From assembly GCA_016788865.1 (NCBI GenBank), contig JAEUSB010000033.1:1-64000 (forward strand): 64,000 nt of DNA. Direction: 5' to 3'. Numbering within the stretch: the first letter of the stretch is position 1; every line of letters begins with the position of its first letter. Made by a program: the position numbers and the translations under genes. Under the pieces are notes generated by a model. The model was given only the letters and a program-made list of their open reading frames with translations. It was not told the DNA's origin and ran no database searches. Source of the stretch: Leptospirales bacterium (GTDB lineage: Bacteria > Spirochaetota > Leptospiria > Leptospirales > Leptonemataceae). Of the stretch, positions 16,496 through 25,563 are shown in pieces.

Positions 16496-17452
16496 GTGTA
16501 TGTGACTGAGATCCTGACACCACTGTTGCTCACAGCAACCAGAAGAGGCTCAATTCCGCTCAACACGTGGTGTGCGGCGTTTAAAGATATTCCGGTGAAA
16601 GAGTTTGAGCAGTTTTCAGTGGAAGCAGACTGTCCCGCGGAATTGCGCAGCACATTGATTTACTGCCTCTGGATCTTCAGAGATGTACCATCCGTTCAGG
16701 AGGTCATGAATCATCCGGACTTTCCTTCCGTCCTTCTCGAGGAACTGGTCCTGTACGCACAGGGAAGATTCCTGTTACGTGCATCCGAACATGAAACATT
16801 CCTTCAACGGTCCCTCCCCTTTCTCAAGCCCCAGAAATCCATGGAGTTAATTCTGGAAGCGGATTGGATAAAAAGGGACGTGATGCTGGTTATGCATTTG
16901 ATGGTGAATTTTGACCTCCGCACCATTGATGATTTTCTGGGGAAGTTTGAATCAGCGGAAGCAGCCATCAAGTATCTGATCGGCTTCTTTGACCAACTCC
17001 AGGATTACGATCTACGCTTCTTCTTTTCGCGAAACCCTGACCTGTTCATCTACATAACGAGTTTGTTTGAGGCATTCCGGCAAGAGCCTTCAATTCGTGC
17101 GTTCATGGAAAAGTACGCTGCCGTCATTGAGAACCTCCGTTCCGTTAAGCATCTAGCCGAACTGTGTGAGAAGGTTTTCGCACGCCTGCGCGGAAAAATG
17201 GATACGCAACAATTCCGCACACTACGGTGCGCATCACTCATTCAAGAAGTTGGGAAGTTTCCCGAGATTCCAGCAGTGATTGAGATGCTTGATCACCTTC
17301 ACATTTTCTCAGACAAATCGGAAAAGGCCATCATTGCCGTCTTTCTCACCAGTCAGGATTTTCGACGAGACCTGGCCCCGATGCCAGAGTTTTTCCTTGA
17401 TACACTGGCCCGGAAAGCTGGCGTTTCAAATGAAGCCGTCGAACTCTTTTGA
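16496..17452 (+). CDS. Unknown helical protein, tandem paralogue A
   Basis: A protein of about 318 residues, predicted mostly helical, with no signal peptide and no domain I recognise. Conserved blocks shared with the next gene include LRSTLIYCLWIFR, LLEELVLYAQGRFLLR, PQKSMELILEADWIK, MHLMVNFDLRTIDDFLGKFE, NPDLFIYITSLFEAF and LRSVKHLAELCEKVFARLRG. The GTG at 16496 is chosen because AGGTGG lies 8 bases upstream; the frame is open from 16484. The two copies are about 70% identical by eye and 138 bases apart, so this is a fairly recent duplication under selection to keep both. The 207-base region before it shows nothing recognisable. Confidence 0.75.
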   Translation: MYVTEILTPLLLTATRRGSIPLNTWCAAFKDIPVKEFEQFSVEADCPAELRSTLIYCLWIFRDVPSVQEVMNHPDFPSVLLEELVLYAQGRFLLRASEHETFLQRSLPFLKPQKSMELILEADWIKRDVMLVMHLMVNFDLRTIDDFLGKFESAEAAIKYLIGFFDQLQDYDLRFFFSRNPDLFIYITSLFEAFRQEPSIRAFMEKYAAVIENLRSVKHLAELCEKVFARLRGKMDTQQFRTLRCASLIQEVGKFPEIPAVIEMLDHLHIFSDKSEKAIIAVFLTSQDFRRDLAPMPEFFLDTLARKAGVSNEAVELF

Positions 17453-17590
17453 GGGCGCGGGGGACTCTGGCCGGCTATCCGTCGTGGGAAGAGGCTTCAC
17501 AGTACACTATTGATGCCATGGGTGCGCTCCCGAAACGACTGTGAATTTCACCGGGGCCCCAAAGTCTCAGCCTGGAAATGAGGCAAATCG

Positions 17591-18592
17591 TTGATTTTCG
17601 GTACAGCCTTGCTTTTTTTTGAGTTCTTACAGAATTGGCGTGTGGTGAAAGCTCTCACACCATTGTTGCTGTCGGCAGGCAGGCAAGGCTCCTTTCCGCT
17701 GAACCGCGTTCACATGGCCTTTAAGGAGATTCCGGTCGACGAGTTCGCTCACTTTGCAGTGGATCCGGACGCCCCGGCTGAGGCAAGGAGCACTCTGATT
17801 TACTGTCTCTGGATTTTCCGGGGGGTTCAGGAGGTGCAGGACCTGATGAACCGCCCGGAGTTTCCCACAACCCTCCTGGAGGAACTCATACTCTACGCGC
17901 AGGGGCGATTTCTCCTGCGTGACTCAGGGCGGGAGGCTTTCCTTCAATCGTCGCTCCCTTTCCTGAGGCCGCAGAAGTCGATGGAGCTGATTCTCGAGGC
18001 TGACTGGATCAAGCAAGACGTTCTGCTTGTGATGCATTTGATGGTGAATTTCGATCTGCGAACCGTTGACGATTTTCTTGGTAAGTTTGAAACGGCTGAA
18101 ACGGCAATCGAATATCTAGTTGGCTTCTTCGATCAGCTCCGCGACTACGATCTGCGATATTTCTTTACTCGGAATCCCGATCTTTTCATCTACATCACGA
18201 GCCTGTTTGAGGCCTTTGCAAGCGAGCCGCCCATCCGATCCTTTCTCAACAAATACTCCGAGGTGATTGAAAGTCTCCGATCCGTCAAACACCTGGCAGA
18301 ACTGTGCCAAAAGGTCTTTTCCAGATTGCGCGGCCAAATGGATGTGCAACAATTCCGAGCACTCAGGTGTGCGTCCCTCATTCAGGAAGTCAGCAAATTT
18401 CAGGAAGTGTCTGCGGTCATTGAAATGCTCGATCAGTTGCACATTTTTTCCGACAACTCTGAGAAGGCTATCGTTGCAGTCTTTCTCACCAACCCTGACT
18501 TTAGAAACGGCCTGGCGACAGCACCCGAATATGATCTGGATGTCCTCGCCCGGCGGGCTGGCGTTACAAGCGAGACCGTCGAGTTTTTCTAG
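17591..18592 (+). CDS. Unknown helical protein, tandem paralogue B
   Basis: A 333-residue paralogue of the preceding gene, collinear over its whole length without large gaps. Differences concentrate at the N-terminus, around residues 60-75 and at the extreme C-terminus, while the central blocks (QKSMELILEADWIK, MVNFDLRT, RNPDLFIYITSLFEAF) are nearly identical. TTG start at 17591 with TGAGG seven bases upstream; a later GTG aligned with the start of copy A is possible. Regular helix-length spacing suggests an alpha-solenoid or scaffold protein, but this is inference. It is followed head-on by the OmpA-like gene. Confidence 0.75.
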   Translation: MIFGTALLFFEFLQNWRVVKALTPLLLSAGRQGSFPLNRVHMAFKEIPVDEFAHFAVDPDAPAEARSTLIYCLWIFRGVQEVQDLMNRPEFPTTLLEELILYAQGRFLLRDSGREAFLQSSLPFLRPQKSMELILEADWIKQDVLLVMHLMVNFDLRTVDDFLGKFETAETAIEYLVGFFDQLRDYDLRYFFTRNPDLFIYITSLFEAFASEPPIRSFLNKYSEVIESLRSVKHLAELCQKVFSRLRGQMDVQQFRALRCASLIQEVSKFQEVSAVIEMLDQLHIFSDNSEKAIVAVFLTNPDFRNGLATAPEYDLDVLARRAGVTSETVEFF

Positions 18593-18595
18593 GTC

Positions 18596-19780
18596 TCAAT
18601 CGCGAAGGACTTTGAATTCAGTGCGTCGATTCTTCGCGTACGCTTCTTCGTTCGCAGCCGGGTCAACGGGTTCTGATTGTCCCTTGCCCGCTGTCTCCAT
18701 TCGCTTTGCTTCAATGCCACGCCGGATGAGTGCCTGTTTTACAGCATTGGCGCGATCATGGGAAAGCTGAATGTTCGCAACGGGATCACCGGTCTTATCA
18801 GTGTGACCTGTTATTTGAAGTCGAACTCTACTGCGCGCAAGGTAGGAAGCAAGGCGATCGAGAATCTCGTCAGACTCTGGCAGAATGGTGCTCTCTGAAC
18901 GCTTAAAAAGAATATTTGTGAGAGAGAAAGCCTCTTGATCCTCCCAGGGATCCCTTCTCATTTCAAACAAATCATAGTCGCCGGCCTTTGAACGCCGCGC
19001 AAATACAATAATGGTCAGATCGTTAGAGGTAGCATACGCGGCCTCATCTGAACCCGGGTCAAGGCCCGGTTCCGGTCGGATCTGCTTTTGATCAATGGAA
19101 TCAATGTCGGTTAACGGAACCGAAACAATCTGATAGTACCCGTTCAGCTTCCGCGAGAAATAGAACCTGTCCCCGAAAACACCCGGGGTAATCGCCTGAA
19201 AATCAAACAGTTGTTTCGCCTCGCTCCATTCTTCTTCCTGGGCCTCCGAGTAATAGATGCGAGCCTGTTCAGGCTTTCCGAATGGGTAACGAACAAAGTA
19301 CAGGCGCCGTCCGTGGAGAAATGGATTCTCTTCCATCATGTCCGAATTGATTGTGTCCGGCATTCTCTCCGGCCGACCCCAGCGCCCATTCACCTTTTTC
19401 GAGAAATACAAATCCCGCGAAACGGCAATCCCGCTCGCTGTTCTGAATTCACGGGCGCCGTCGCGGTTAGAACTAAAGATAATTGCGTTCTCTTCAGGAA
19501 ATATAAAGGGATTCTGATCATCGTATGGTGAATTCAGCGCGGCCAGCGCTTCGGGTGACTGAAACTCGCCCTTTACTCGCATGCTCACAAAAAGATCCGT
19601 GTTCTTCCCATTGCGATTCGAGTAAAAATAGAGATTGCCTTTGGCACTGATCGAAGCCCCAAACTCTTGCCTGTTCGAGTTCCACGGAATTTTAACCGGT
19701 TCGCTTGCAGTCAGAAAACTCGGCAATGTCACGAACAGACCCAGAACAGCATACAAGCAAAGATTTCTCAGATCTCTCAT
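18596..19780 (-). CDS. Outer-membrane-associated protein: beta-propeller (PD40) repeats plus OmpA domain
   Basis: A 394-residue exported protein. The signal peptide (LCLYAVLGLFVTLPSFLTA) is followed by WD40-like PD40 repeats (NLYFYSNRNGKNTDLFVS, AIIFSSNRDG, RLYFVRYPFG, DRFYFSRKLNG) forming a propeller, and from about residue 285 by an OmpA/Pal domain with TGHTDKTGDPVANIQLS and NRRTEFKV, which binds peptidoglycan. The open frame extends 125 codons further, but this part is antisense to another gene; the ATG at 19780 begins the signal peptide and is preferred. The architecture resembles TolB fused to Pal and is common in Leptospira and Bacteroidetes. Confidence 0.88.
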   Translation of the reverse strand: MRDLRNLCLYAVLGLFVTLPSFLTASEPVKIPWNSNRQEFGASISAKGNLYFYSNRNGKNTDLFVSMRVKGEFQSPEALAALNSPYDDQNPFIFPEENAIIFSSNRDGAREFRTASGIAVSRDLYFSKKVNGRWGRPERMPDTINSDMMEENPFLHGRRLYFVRYPFGKPEQARIYYSEAQEEEWSEAKQLFDFQAITPGVFGDRFYFSRKLNGYYQIVSVPLTDIDSIDQKQIRPEPGLDPGSDEAAYATSNDLTIIVFARRSKAGDYDLFEMRRDPWEDQEAFSLTNILFKRSESTILPESDEILDRLASYLARSRVRLQITGHTDKTGDPVANIQLSHDRANAVKQALIRRGIEAKRMETAGKGQSEPVDPAANEEAYAKNRRTEFKVLRD

Positions 19781-19924
19781 AGAATGGCCCTGCACGTGGT
19801 GGTCCTCTCGTATAGAGGTCCGTCGCGAACCTGGCCGGTGCTTCATTATCGAACAGGCAGAAAAAATATTGAGGCTCACGGAAAAGGGATGGGTCTTTTT
19901 TTGGCGCGTTTTAAGTCCTGAAAT

Positions 19925-20245
19925 ATGGGTGAAGAAAAGTGGTCCGTTACGGTGAACGCGACCGGCACTCGCGTTCAGGATCCAGGCGGCGAGGTTGCAG
20001 AAATCTCCTGGGAAGATACCCTTGGCATCTTCATTGAAACAAATGATTCCGGGCCCCTGGGCATGGACGTCATATGGCTCGTAGCCGGAGAGAACGGATC
20101 TATCATGTTCCCCATGGGCGCGCAGGGAGAAGGTGCGGCCTTGCAATACTTTCAATCGCTTCCAGGATTTAACAACAAACAGGTAATCCAGGCCATGAGC
20201 TGCTCAGAGAATCAAACCTTCGAGGTGTGGAGGAAAGCTCCATAA
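19925..20245 (+). CDS. Small conserved protein of unknown function
   Basis: A 106-residue soluble protein. It resembles a widespread small family of uncharacterised proteins with the outline W.D...I.IETNDSGPLGMDVIWLV, then GAQGEGAALQYFQSLPGFNNKQVIQAMSCSENQTFEVW. No catalytic motif is visible. It lies between two minus-strand genes and reads towards the following lipoprotein gene; its stop is 9 bases from that gene's stop. Confidence 0.7.
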   Translation: MGEEKWSVTVNATGTRVQDPGGEVAEISWEDTLGIFIETNDSGPLGMDVIWLVAGENGSIMFPMGAQGEGAALQYFQSLPGFNNKQVIQAMSCSENQTFEVWRKAP

Positions 20246-20275
20246 CGCAACCCTTTACGGGGATTCAAGGTTGCG
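20246..20275. terminator. Possible bidirectional terminator hairpin between convergent genes
   Basis: A 7-bp stem CGCAACC / GGTTGCG (20246-20252 with 20269-20275) spans the stops of the two convergent genes. Tails are only weakly T-rich (TCTTAT on plus, TTATGG on minus), so it may be a weak or Rho-assisted terminator. Confidence 0.35.
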
Positions 20276-20794
20276 TCTTATCCCGTCGTAGTACCCGTTC
20301 CAATCATCGCCAAGCAGATCTCCTCCCCAGAATCCATGGAAGAAATCTGCAATTTCAAGCAAGTTTACTTCCAGGGTTAGACCCAGAATGAGTCCCAATC
20401 TAACTCGCAACCTGCCATAATCATAGGGCTGCAAAGTGGCGTCTCCCCTTCCGGAACAATGTGTTTTGTTTCTGTATCGCGCCCGATCGTCAGAATCTTC
20501 GAGATTGAACCGTTCAAAGTGCAGCAGGGTATCACATCCCAGGCCAAAAACAAACGTCCCGTCCACGGGTCTAGCTTCCGTCGTTCCATTGAATACGCCT
20601 GGTCCTGCCATGCCCAGATAGATTCCGGCCGTGGCACCCGAAACCGAGGCCTGGGCTCCGAGTGAGATATCTCCCACCGAAAAAGAAATCACATCCTTTG
20701 CATCATCTGCACGGTCCCGCATAGTGGGCGTGGTGCAACTGACGAAGAGAAGGAGAGCCACTAAAAAGACATACCGAAACAAGAACGAATTCAT
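20255..20794 (-). CDS. Lipoprotein of unknown function
   Basis: A 179-residue protein with a lipoprotein signal peptide ending LLFVSC, so it should be acylated at C20. The mature part has beta-type, glycine-rich segments (SVGDISLGAQASVSG, AGIYLGMAGPG) and three further cysteines. No family recognised. Its ATG overlaps the stop of the upstream membrane-protein gene (ATGA at 20791-20794), so the two are translationally coupled and probably act together at the envelope. Confidence 0.72.
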   Translation of the reverse strand: MNSFLFRYVFLVALLLFVSCTTPTMRDRADDAKDVISFSVGDISLGAQASVSGATAGIYLGMAGPGVFNGTTEARPVDGTFVFGLGCDTLLHFERFNLEDSDDRARYRNKTHCSGRGDATLQPYDYGRLRVRLGLILGLTLEVNLLEIADFFHGFWGGDLLGDDWNGYYDGIRRNLESP

Positions 20795-21606
20795 GGCAGT
20801 ATTCTCATCCTCGCTGGATTCGAGTCCTGCGTGTAAGTGACTCCTCGCGAACCATACTTTCTGTCCACTTCCTCGTCAGAGGGAACATCCATAGCGCGAA
20901 TTACATACGTGTAGTCCCCCGGGGCAAGATCTGATTTGTGAAAGTAGACAAAATATTCCAGATTCAGGCGCTCGTCCTTGCGCTCAATCCACTGCTTTCG
21001 CGAAACAACCAGTCGACTTACTTCTGCTTCTTCTCGCGATATGATGATCTCATAACGTTCCCGAATCGCCTCGGGGTACCAGATGAAGAACAACTTTTCA
21101 TTTCTCGAAAAGGTTAAATCGATAGCCGGAACGGAGACCATGCGCACGTGCACCGGGGCCGGAGAGGTTGCGATTGAAGCTACAATGGCTAAAGCCAACC
21201 CAATAAATCCTACCGCCCGTCGGCTGCTATCTGTTGCTGTTTTATGCAGAAACCAGAACGGAAGCAGCATCACTAGCGCAACGAGATCGGATGGGTCGTA
21301 CATCCCCATTGGTATCATTTGATTAATGATTCGATTGGAAACCGGACTGGCCTTTAACAACAGGAAGAAGACAAGAACGCCAAGTATTCCCATGGTTCTC
21401 GCAAGTGCAGGCCGACGGAAAATGAAATCCAGAGGAAGAGCAAGCAGCGCTGGAGCGACAAGTACGCCACAGAAATCACTTATTTTTCCCGTAACTGGTC
21501 CGGGAAACGTAGCTTTGAGAAATAGATCGTTTAGTAGCCAGAGAACCGTCGCACAGATTAGAAAGGGATTTGAAAGCGGCGCGAGAGCGGATGTCATTTT
21601 CCCCAT
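20791..21606 (-). CDS. Membrane protein with a C-terminal soluble domain, unknown function
   Basis: About 271 residues. The first half has around four membrane segments (FLICATVLWLLNDLFL, VLVAPALLALPLDFIF, TMGILGVLVFFLLL, LVALVMLLPFWFL), followed by another hydrophobic stretch (VGFIGLALAIVASIA). The second half is a soluble, beta-rich domain. Three Met codons (21621, 21606, 21597) could start it; 21606 has AGG seven bases upstream. It is coupled to the lipoprotein gene that follows. I do not recognise the family. Confidence 0.68.
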   Translation of the reverse strand: MGKMTSALAPLSNPFLICATVLWLLNDLFLKATFPGPVTGKISDFCGVLVAPALLALPLDFIFRRPALARTMGILGVLVFFLLLKASPVSNRIINQMIPMGMYDPSDLVALVMLLPFWFLHKTATDSSRRAVGFIGLALAIVASIATSPAPVHVRMVSVPAIDLTFSRNEKLFFIWYPEAIRERYEIIISREEAEVSRLVVSRKQWIERKDERLNLEYFVYFHKSDLAPGDYTYVIRAMDVPSDEEVDRKYGSRGVTYTQDSNPARMRILP

Positions 21607-21787
21607 ATGAATGCCTGGCATGCCGCGGCGTGGCCGTCACATGTTTTTTTGTCTCAGGAAATGGTTGTCCATCCCGCCGAATGCTTTGAGCACGAATTAC
21701 CGGAAGATGGGATAACCTTCCGTGGGCAAAATGGCGGTCTGATTCTTCCCCGCATTTAGGTAGGCTTGAACCCGGAAATCAGAGCGA

Positions 21788-23029
21788 TTGTACTGGTGCT
21801 TATATGTGCCGGACAGAATTCTGATCATCGTGACGATCGGGGCACAACAACGGATCTATTTCACAGCGTTCATCAGCGCGCTCTGCCTGAATGCTTTGTC
21901 ACCAATCATTCCCGACCTTTCGCATGAGTTCACTCTCAGCAGAATGGAAGGCCTCGTGCGCATTGGAGGTCTGAACAATCTCCTGCTGTACCTGCCTATG
22001 GGCCTTATTTCGTTGGGATGTGCAATCTGGAGCGATCGTTTTCAAATTCGCATCAGTCTGCTCAATGGAATCCTTGTAGGTGTCTTCGCCTTCCTCGCGC
22101 TTGTGGGCAACGCCCCGCTATTTGCAACCGGCTACCTTATTCTTGGTGGACTGCTGGGCCTCGTCATTCCGGGACTATACGCAGCTGCTCGACGAATTCC
22201 CGAGGCCTCCGGATTTCAACTCAGTATAAACATCAACATTGTCATTGGAATTGGGATGGCCGTCGGTCAATATGCGTCCGCGACTATTGCCGATTATGTC
22301 TCCTGGCGATTTGTGTACGCCCTACTTTCCCTGCTACACCTCGTCGGCTGGCCCGTGATCCACCGCGTGGACTCCAGTAGAACCAGAGGAGCCACACAGT
22401 TTAACTTTTCGCGAGTCTCAGGAAGTGCATGGCTTCTCCTATCGCAATACCTGCCGGGAAGCATTCCGTGGGGCGGTATAGGTGTTTTTATTTTTTCTTA
22501 TTTAGAACTCGAATGCGGGATTAGGAAGAGCCTCGCAGTGCTGTTGGTTACGGCTCTTGGAATTGGCATGATCGCCGGCTCCTTCCTTGCTGGACGAGCA
22601 GGCGCGCGAATGGCAAATAGGGATACACGCATTGTACCCATGCTCATCATAGTTTTCTTTCTCAGTAGCATCGGAGTGGTCCAGGGGCTAATCCACCTTT
22701 CTCCCACCGTGCCCTTCTTGGGATTACTCCCAATGTACTTCGCCGCTGGACTGGTTCTCTCGGTACCGGGAACGTACATTAAGGGACTCCTTTTCGAAGC
22801 CACGTCCGAACGAGACGTGCAGGCTGTCTTCTCCCTGGAGAATTTCCTGGAATCTTTGGGCAAGGGGTTTGGGCCCTTTGCGGTGGCCCTGCTGATCCAG
22901 GCGGTGGCAGATCTGCGGAGTGGCATGATCCTTGCGCTGTATTCGTGGCTACTTTGCATTCCTCCAATCTTGATTCTACTTTTTTCCCGGGGCGGCAATG
23001 ATAGAGAAGAGACAAGACTCAAGGCGTAA
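21788..23029 (+). CDS. Major facilitator superfamily transporter
   Basis: A 413-residue protein with about 12 membrane segments in the MFS pattern; the loop after TM2-TM3 has WSDRFQIR, a degenerate form of the usual G-x3-D-R-x-G-R motif. The start is uncertain: the frame opens with TTG at 21788 without a clear ribosome site and an internal GTG is possible. The substrate cannot be inferred. The last 32 bases overlap the PilZ-patatin gene, so the two are translationally coupled, which could mean that the transporter moves a product or substrate of the lipase. Confidence 0.85.
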   Translation: MYWCLYVPDRILIIVTIGAQQRIYFTAFISALCLNALSPIIPDLSHEFTLSRMEGLVRIGGLNNLLLYLPMGLISLGCAIWSDRFQIRISLLNGILVGVFAFLALVGNAPLFATGYLILGGLLGLVIPGLYAAARRIPEASGFQLSININIVIGIGMAVGQYASATIADYVSWRFVYALLSLLHLVGWPVIHRVDSSRTRGATQFNFSRVSGSAWLLLSQYLPGSIPWGGIGVFIFSYLELECGIRKSLAVLLVTALGIGMIAGSFLAGRAGARMANRDTRIVPMLIIVFFLSSIGVVQGLIHLSPTVPFLGLLPMYFAAGLVLSVPGTYIKGLLFEATSERDVQAVFSLENFLESLGKGFGPFAVALLIQAVADLRSGMILALYSWLLCIPPILILLFSRGGNDREETRLKA

Positions 23030-24206
23030 GGTCCTCGAGTCTCCCTGTTCGGTCATTCTAGCGAATCACCGGCTCCGCGCAACGTTGCTCGATGTAAGTA
23101 GGACTGGTTGCCGTGTGGAACTTCGGGAGCCTGCCCGGCTTTCTCCAGGGGTATCCGTTGATGTTTCCTTCTCATTGGATGAGGAACCTGTTCTCATCAC
23201 GGGATACGTCATCAACACTACTGATCGCCAAATCGGTGTGTCCACTCTGGCCTGCAGCGATTCAAGTGAACGCGCCATCGTGGCGGCCTTGCGAGGAGAA
23301 CACCTCGCAGGGACACGCAAACCGCCAATCCACCCGCCATCACCGCGCAATGTGCTGGCACTGGGAGCCGGTGGGGGTAAGATACTTGGTCAACTCAAGA
23401 TGCTCGAAACCCTGGAGACCTTCCTGGGTAAAACACTTCTCTCTCATTTTGACATGTTTGCAGGATGTTCCTCCGGTGCACTGATCCTGGCTCTGATCGC
23501 GAATGGCAGGAGCATTGCTGAAATCCGAGAACTTGTAACAGCAAACATCAAGGGGTTTAGCATCCCGGGATTGTTTATCTTTAGCAATCTGCTAAACAAG
23601 ACGGAGTTCCACCGAGGGATAGATCGCAACTTCGGAGACGCACGTTTTGGAGATCTGCAACGACCAATGTTTACCCTATCGCGAAATTTCAAGTCTTCAA
23701 TCCATCGTCACTACGCCACCTGGAGCGAGGGTAGTTTGCCGGTTGCATCGATTCTGAAACGGGCGACTGCAATTCCGGTGCTAATGGGCACGCACGAAAA
23801 TGAAATGGACGGAGGATCAGGCCTCTTCATAAATCCAGTTGAAATGTTTCTGCGCGTACTGCGTCATTCTGAAAGCATCAAAGACGATCTAAATGTTCTG
23901 TATGTCGACTCGGGCTTTGATCCGCTTCTTCGTCCGGAATCTATCTCCGGGATCGACGGAAATGTCATATCCCAGCTCTTCTGGATTATTGGGGCTATGC
24001 AACGTGACCTGAATATTCTTGCCACCGACCGGATTGTAAACGAGTTTCCTGGAGTCCGCTATTCGCCCTACTTCTTTACGTATTCCAGATCTTACGACCT
24101 TTCAAAGCAGAAAGACTTTTATGCTGCTGAAGCAGATGCACAATCCCACAGTGTGGCGTTCACGGACTGGCTCCGGGAGAATTACCAAACGTCCATGACA
24201 ACCTGA
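22998..24206 (+). CDS. PilZ domain fused to a patatin-like phospholipase
   Basis: A 402-residue protein. Residues about 3-100 form a PilZ domain with both c-di-GMP-binding motifs: R-x3-R (R5-R9 in RQDSRR) and D32-V-S34-R-T-G37. Residues about 117-390 are patatin-like: oxyanion glycine motif GGGKILG (125-131), nucleophile motif G156-C-S158-S-G160, and the catalytic Asp in D271-G-G. All residues of the Ser-Asp dyad are present, so it should be an active lipid acyl hydrolase, with c-di-GMP binding the likely control. No signal peptide or membrane segment. ATG at 22998 lies inside the MFS gene. The fusion is unusual; function is inferred from the domains. Confidence 0.85.
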   Translation: MIEKRQDSRRKVLESPCSVILANHRLRATLLDVSRTGCRVELREPARLSPGVSVDVSFSLDEEPVLITGYVINTTDRQIGVSTLACSDSSERAIVAALRGEHLAGTRKPPIHPPSPRNVLALGAGGGKILGQLKMLETLETFLGKTLLSHFDMFAGCSSGALILALIANGRSIAEIRELVTANIKGFSIPGLFIFSNLLNKTEFHRGIDRNFGDARFGDLQRPMFTLSRNFKSSIHRHYATWSEGSLPVASILKRATAIPVLMGTHENEMDGGSGLFINPVEMFLRVLRHSESIKDDLNVLYVDSGFDPLLRPESISGIDGNVISQLFWIIGAMQRDLNILATDRIVNEFPGVRYSPYFFTYSRSYDLSKQKDFYAAEADAQSHSVAFTDWLRENYQTSMTT

Positions 24207-24232
24207 AGCATGGTGCGTGCAAAGAAATTGCT

Positions 24233-24248
24233 AACGGTGCACACCGTT
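24233..24248. terminator. Short palindromic hairpin between convergent genes
   Basis: AACGGTG-CA-CACCGTT, a 7-bp perfect stem with a 2-base loop, lies in the 58-base gap between the ends of the PilZ-patatin gene and the beta-propeller lipoprotein gene. It lacks a long T-run, so a terminator role is tentative. Confidence 0.35.
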
Positions 24249-24264
24249 TCCTGAAAAGCTCACG

Positions 24265-25563
24265 CTAGAAAATCTCTTCCAGTACGTAGAAATAGTTCTT
24301 ATCGGTGCCAAACATGATTCGCTTGCCTGAGATCACAGGTGAGCTCAGGATAGCTCCTTCCGTATCCATTTGCCAGAGAATCGAACCGTTGGCTGCGGAC
24401 ATACATATCAACTGGGGTTTCTTACTGGAGACACCTTCTGCATTCTCGTCGCCACGCATTCCAAAGTAGATGCGATCACCGGCAACGGTTGGCGCACTGC
24501 TCGTCGCGTACGTCAACTGCTTACGCCAGGCTGGATTGCCGGTTTTGCTATCGAATGCTCGAACGATCGAATCCCCACTCGTGTAAATAACAAGATCCTT
24601 GTAGAGACTGGGGGCAAGATAATCGAGCAATTGGACATGGCGCATGAAGACTGTTTCCCTGTTCCAGGGCGTTTCTCCCATGTCGATGCTGTCTTCATAT
24701 TGCCAGGCTATGTTTCCCGTCAGGCGATCAAGCGCATAGTAGGTGAGTTTTACTGGATCGTTGCCGCCCATGAAATAGCTGCTTGAGTAATAGACCTGCT
24801 TCTTATCGAGCGCTGGAAATGAATACCACACAGCGTAAGGAACAGTAACGTCGACACTCCACAGAAATTGGCGCGTATTCATATCATAGGCACCAAAGCT
24901 TCTGCCGCGGGGAGCCCAGTAGACTACATCCTCGTAGACCTGGAACGTATGATGTGACCAGACAGGGTTTGGGATCCGATTCTGTTCCACTCCGTTTGGA
25001 TCCACGAAGTAAGTAGCACCAGTATCGCTTGTAAAGATGATGGTATCTTTGTATCGGAGTACCAGGGACTGCACTGTGTTGCCGGTTGGGAAAGACCACT
25101 TCTGCTTTCCACCTTCAATATCAACCGCGTAAACACTGCCGTCATTTGAACCGAAATAGACTGTATCCTTGTCAGCAAAAGGCACGGAGTTCACCGCACT
25201 CTTTGTCTTAAATGACCAGCGCATATACCCCGACTCCGTATCGAGCGCATAGAAATTCCCATCCACGGATCCAAAATACATAGTGTCGCCGATTACTACG
25301 GGAGGATTGAATGCCTTTGCATCCTTCCCGCTTTCTTCCTGGAGTCGAAGCTTCCAGCGCAGGCCCAACGGTGGATGAAGCGCATTGGCCGTTGCACCGG
25401 AGCCCTGACTTCCCCTGTATTCAATCCAGTCTAATTGCTGACTGCAGGAAAACAGAAGGATCGCCGGCACGAGGAGCGCCAAAAATCTACATCTGGCAGT
25501 TAGAGCCTTTACCGTTATGCGACGAATCTTTGATAAAGAGCCGTGACCGAACATACGCAACAT
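24265..25563 (-). CDS. PQQ-like beta-propeller lipoprotein
   Basis: A 432-residue exported protein. After a long basic N-terminus it has a hydrophobic segment ending LLFSC, a lipobox. The mature part repeats the PQQ/BamB-type blade pattern: NFYALDTESGYMRW, SVYAVDIEGGKQKW, TYYALDRLTGNIAW, IVRAFDSKTGNPAW and LICMSAANGSILW. Such propellers are protein-interaction scaffolds as in BamB, or cofactor-binding enzymes; without the enzyme residues a scaffold is more likely. ATG at 25563 overlaps the upstream stop as TGATG. It is the last gene of the MoxR-DUF58-transglutaminase operon. Confidence 0.85.
   Translation of the reverse strand: MLRMFGHGSLSKIRRITVKALTARCRFLALLVPAILLFSCSQQLDWIEYRGSQGSGATANALHPPLGLRWKLRLQEESGKDAKAFNPPVVIGDTMYFGSVDGNFYALDTESGYMRWSFKTKSAVNSVPFADKDTVYFGSNDGSVYAVDIEGGKQKWSFPTGNTVQSLVLRYKDTIIFTSDTGATYFVDPNGVEQNRIPNPVWSHHTFQVYEDVVYWAPRGRSFGAYDMNTRQFLWSVDVTVPYAVWYSFPALDKKQVYYSSSYFMGGNDPVKLTYYALDRLTGNIAWQYEDSIDMGETPWNRETVFMRHVQLLDYLAPSLYKDLVIYTSGDSIVRAFDSKTGNPAWRKQLTYATSSAPTVAGDRIYFGMRGDENAEGVSSKKPQLICMSAANGSILWQMDTEGAILSSPVISGKRIMFGTDKNYFYVLEEIF

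Noticed and set aside
16267-16653. 128-residue minus-strand frame
   Set aside because: Antisense to the start of paralogue A and the PrsW tail; no ribosome site and composition unlike coding sequence.
19781-20155. N-terminal extension of the OmpA-like protein
   Set aside because: It is antisense to the small conserved protein gene; the signal peptide starts at 19780.
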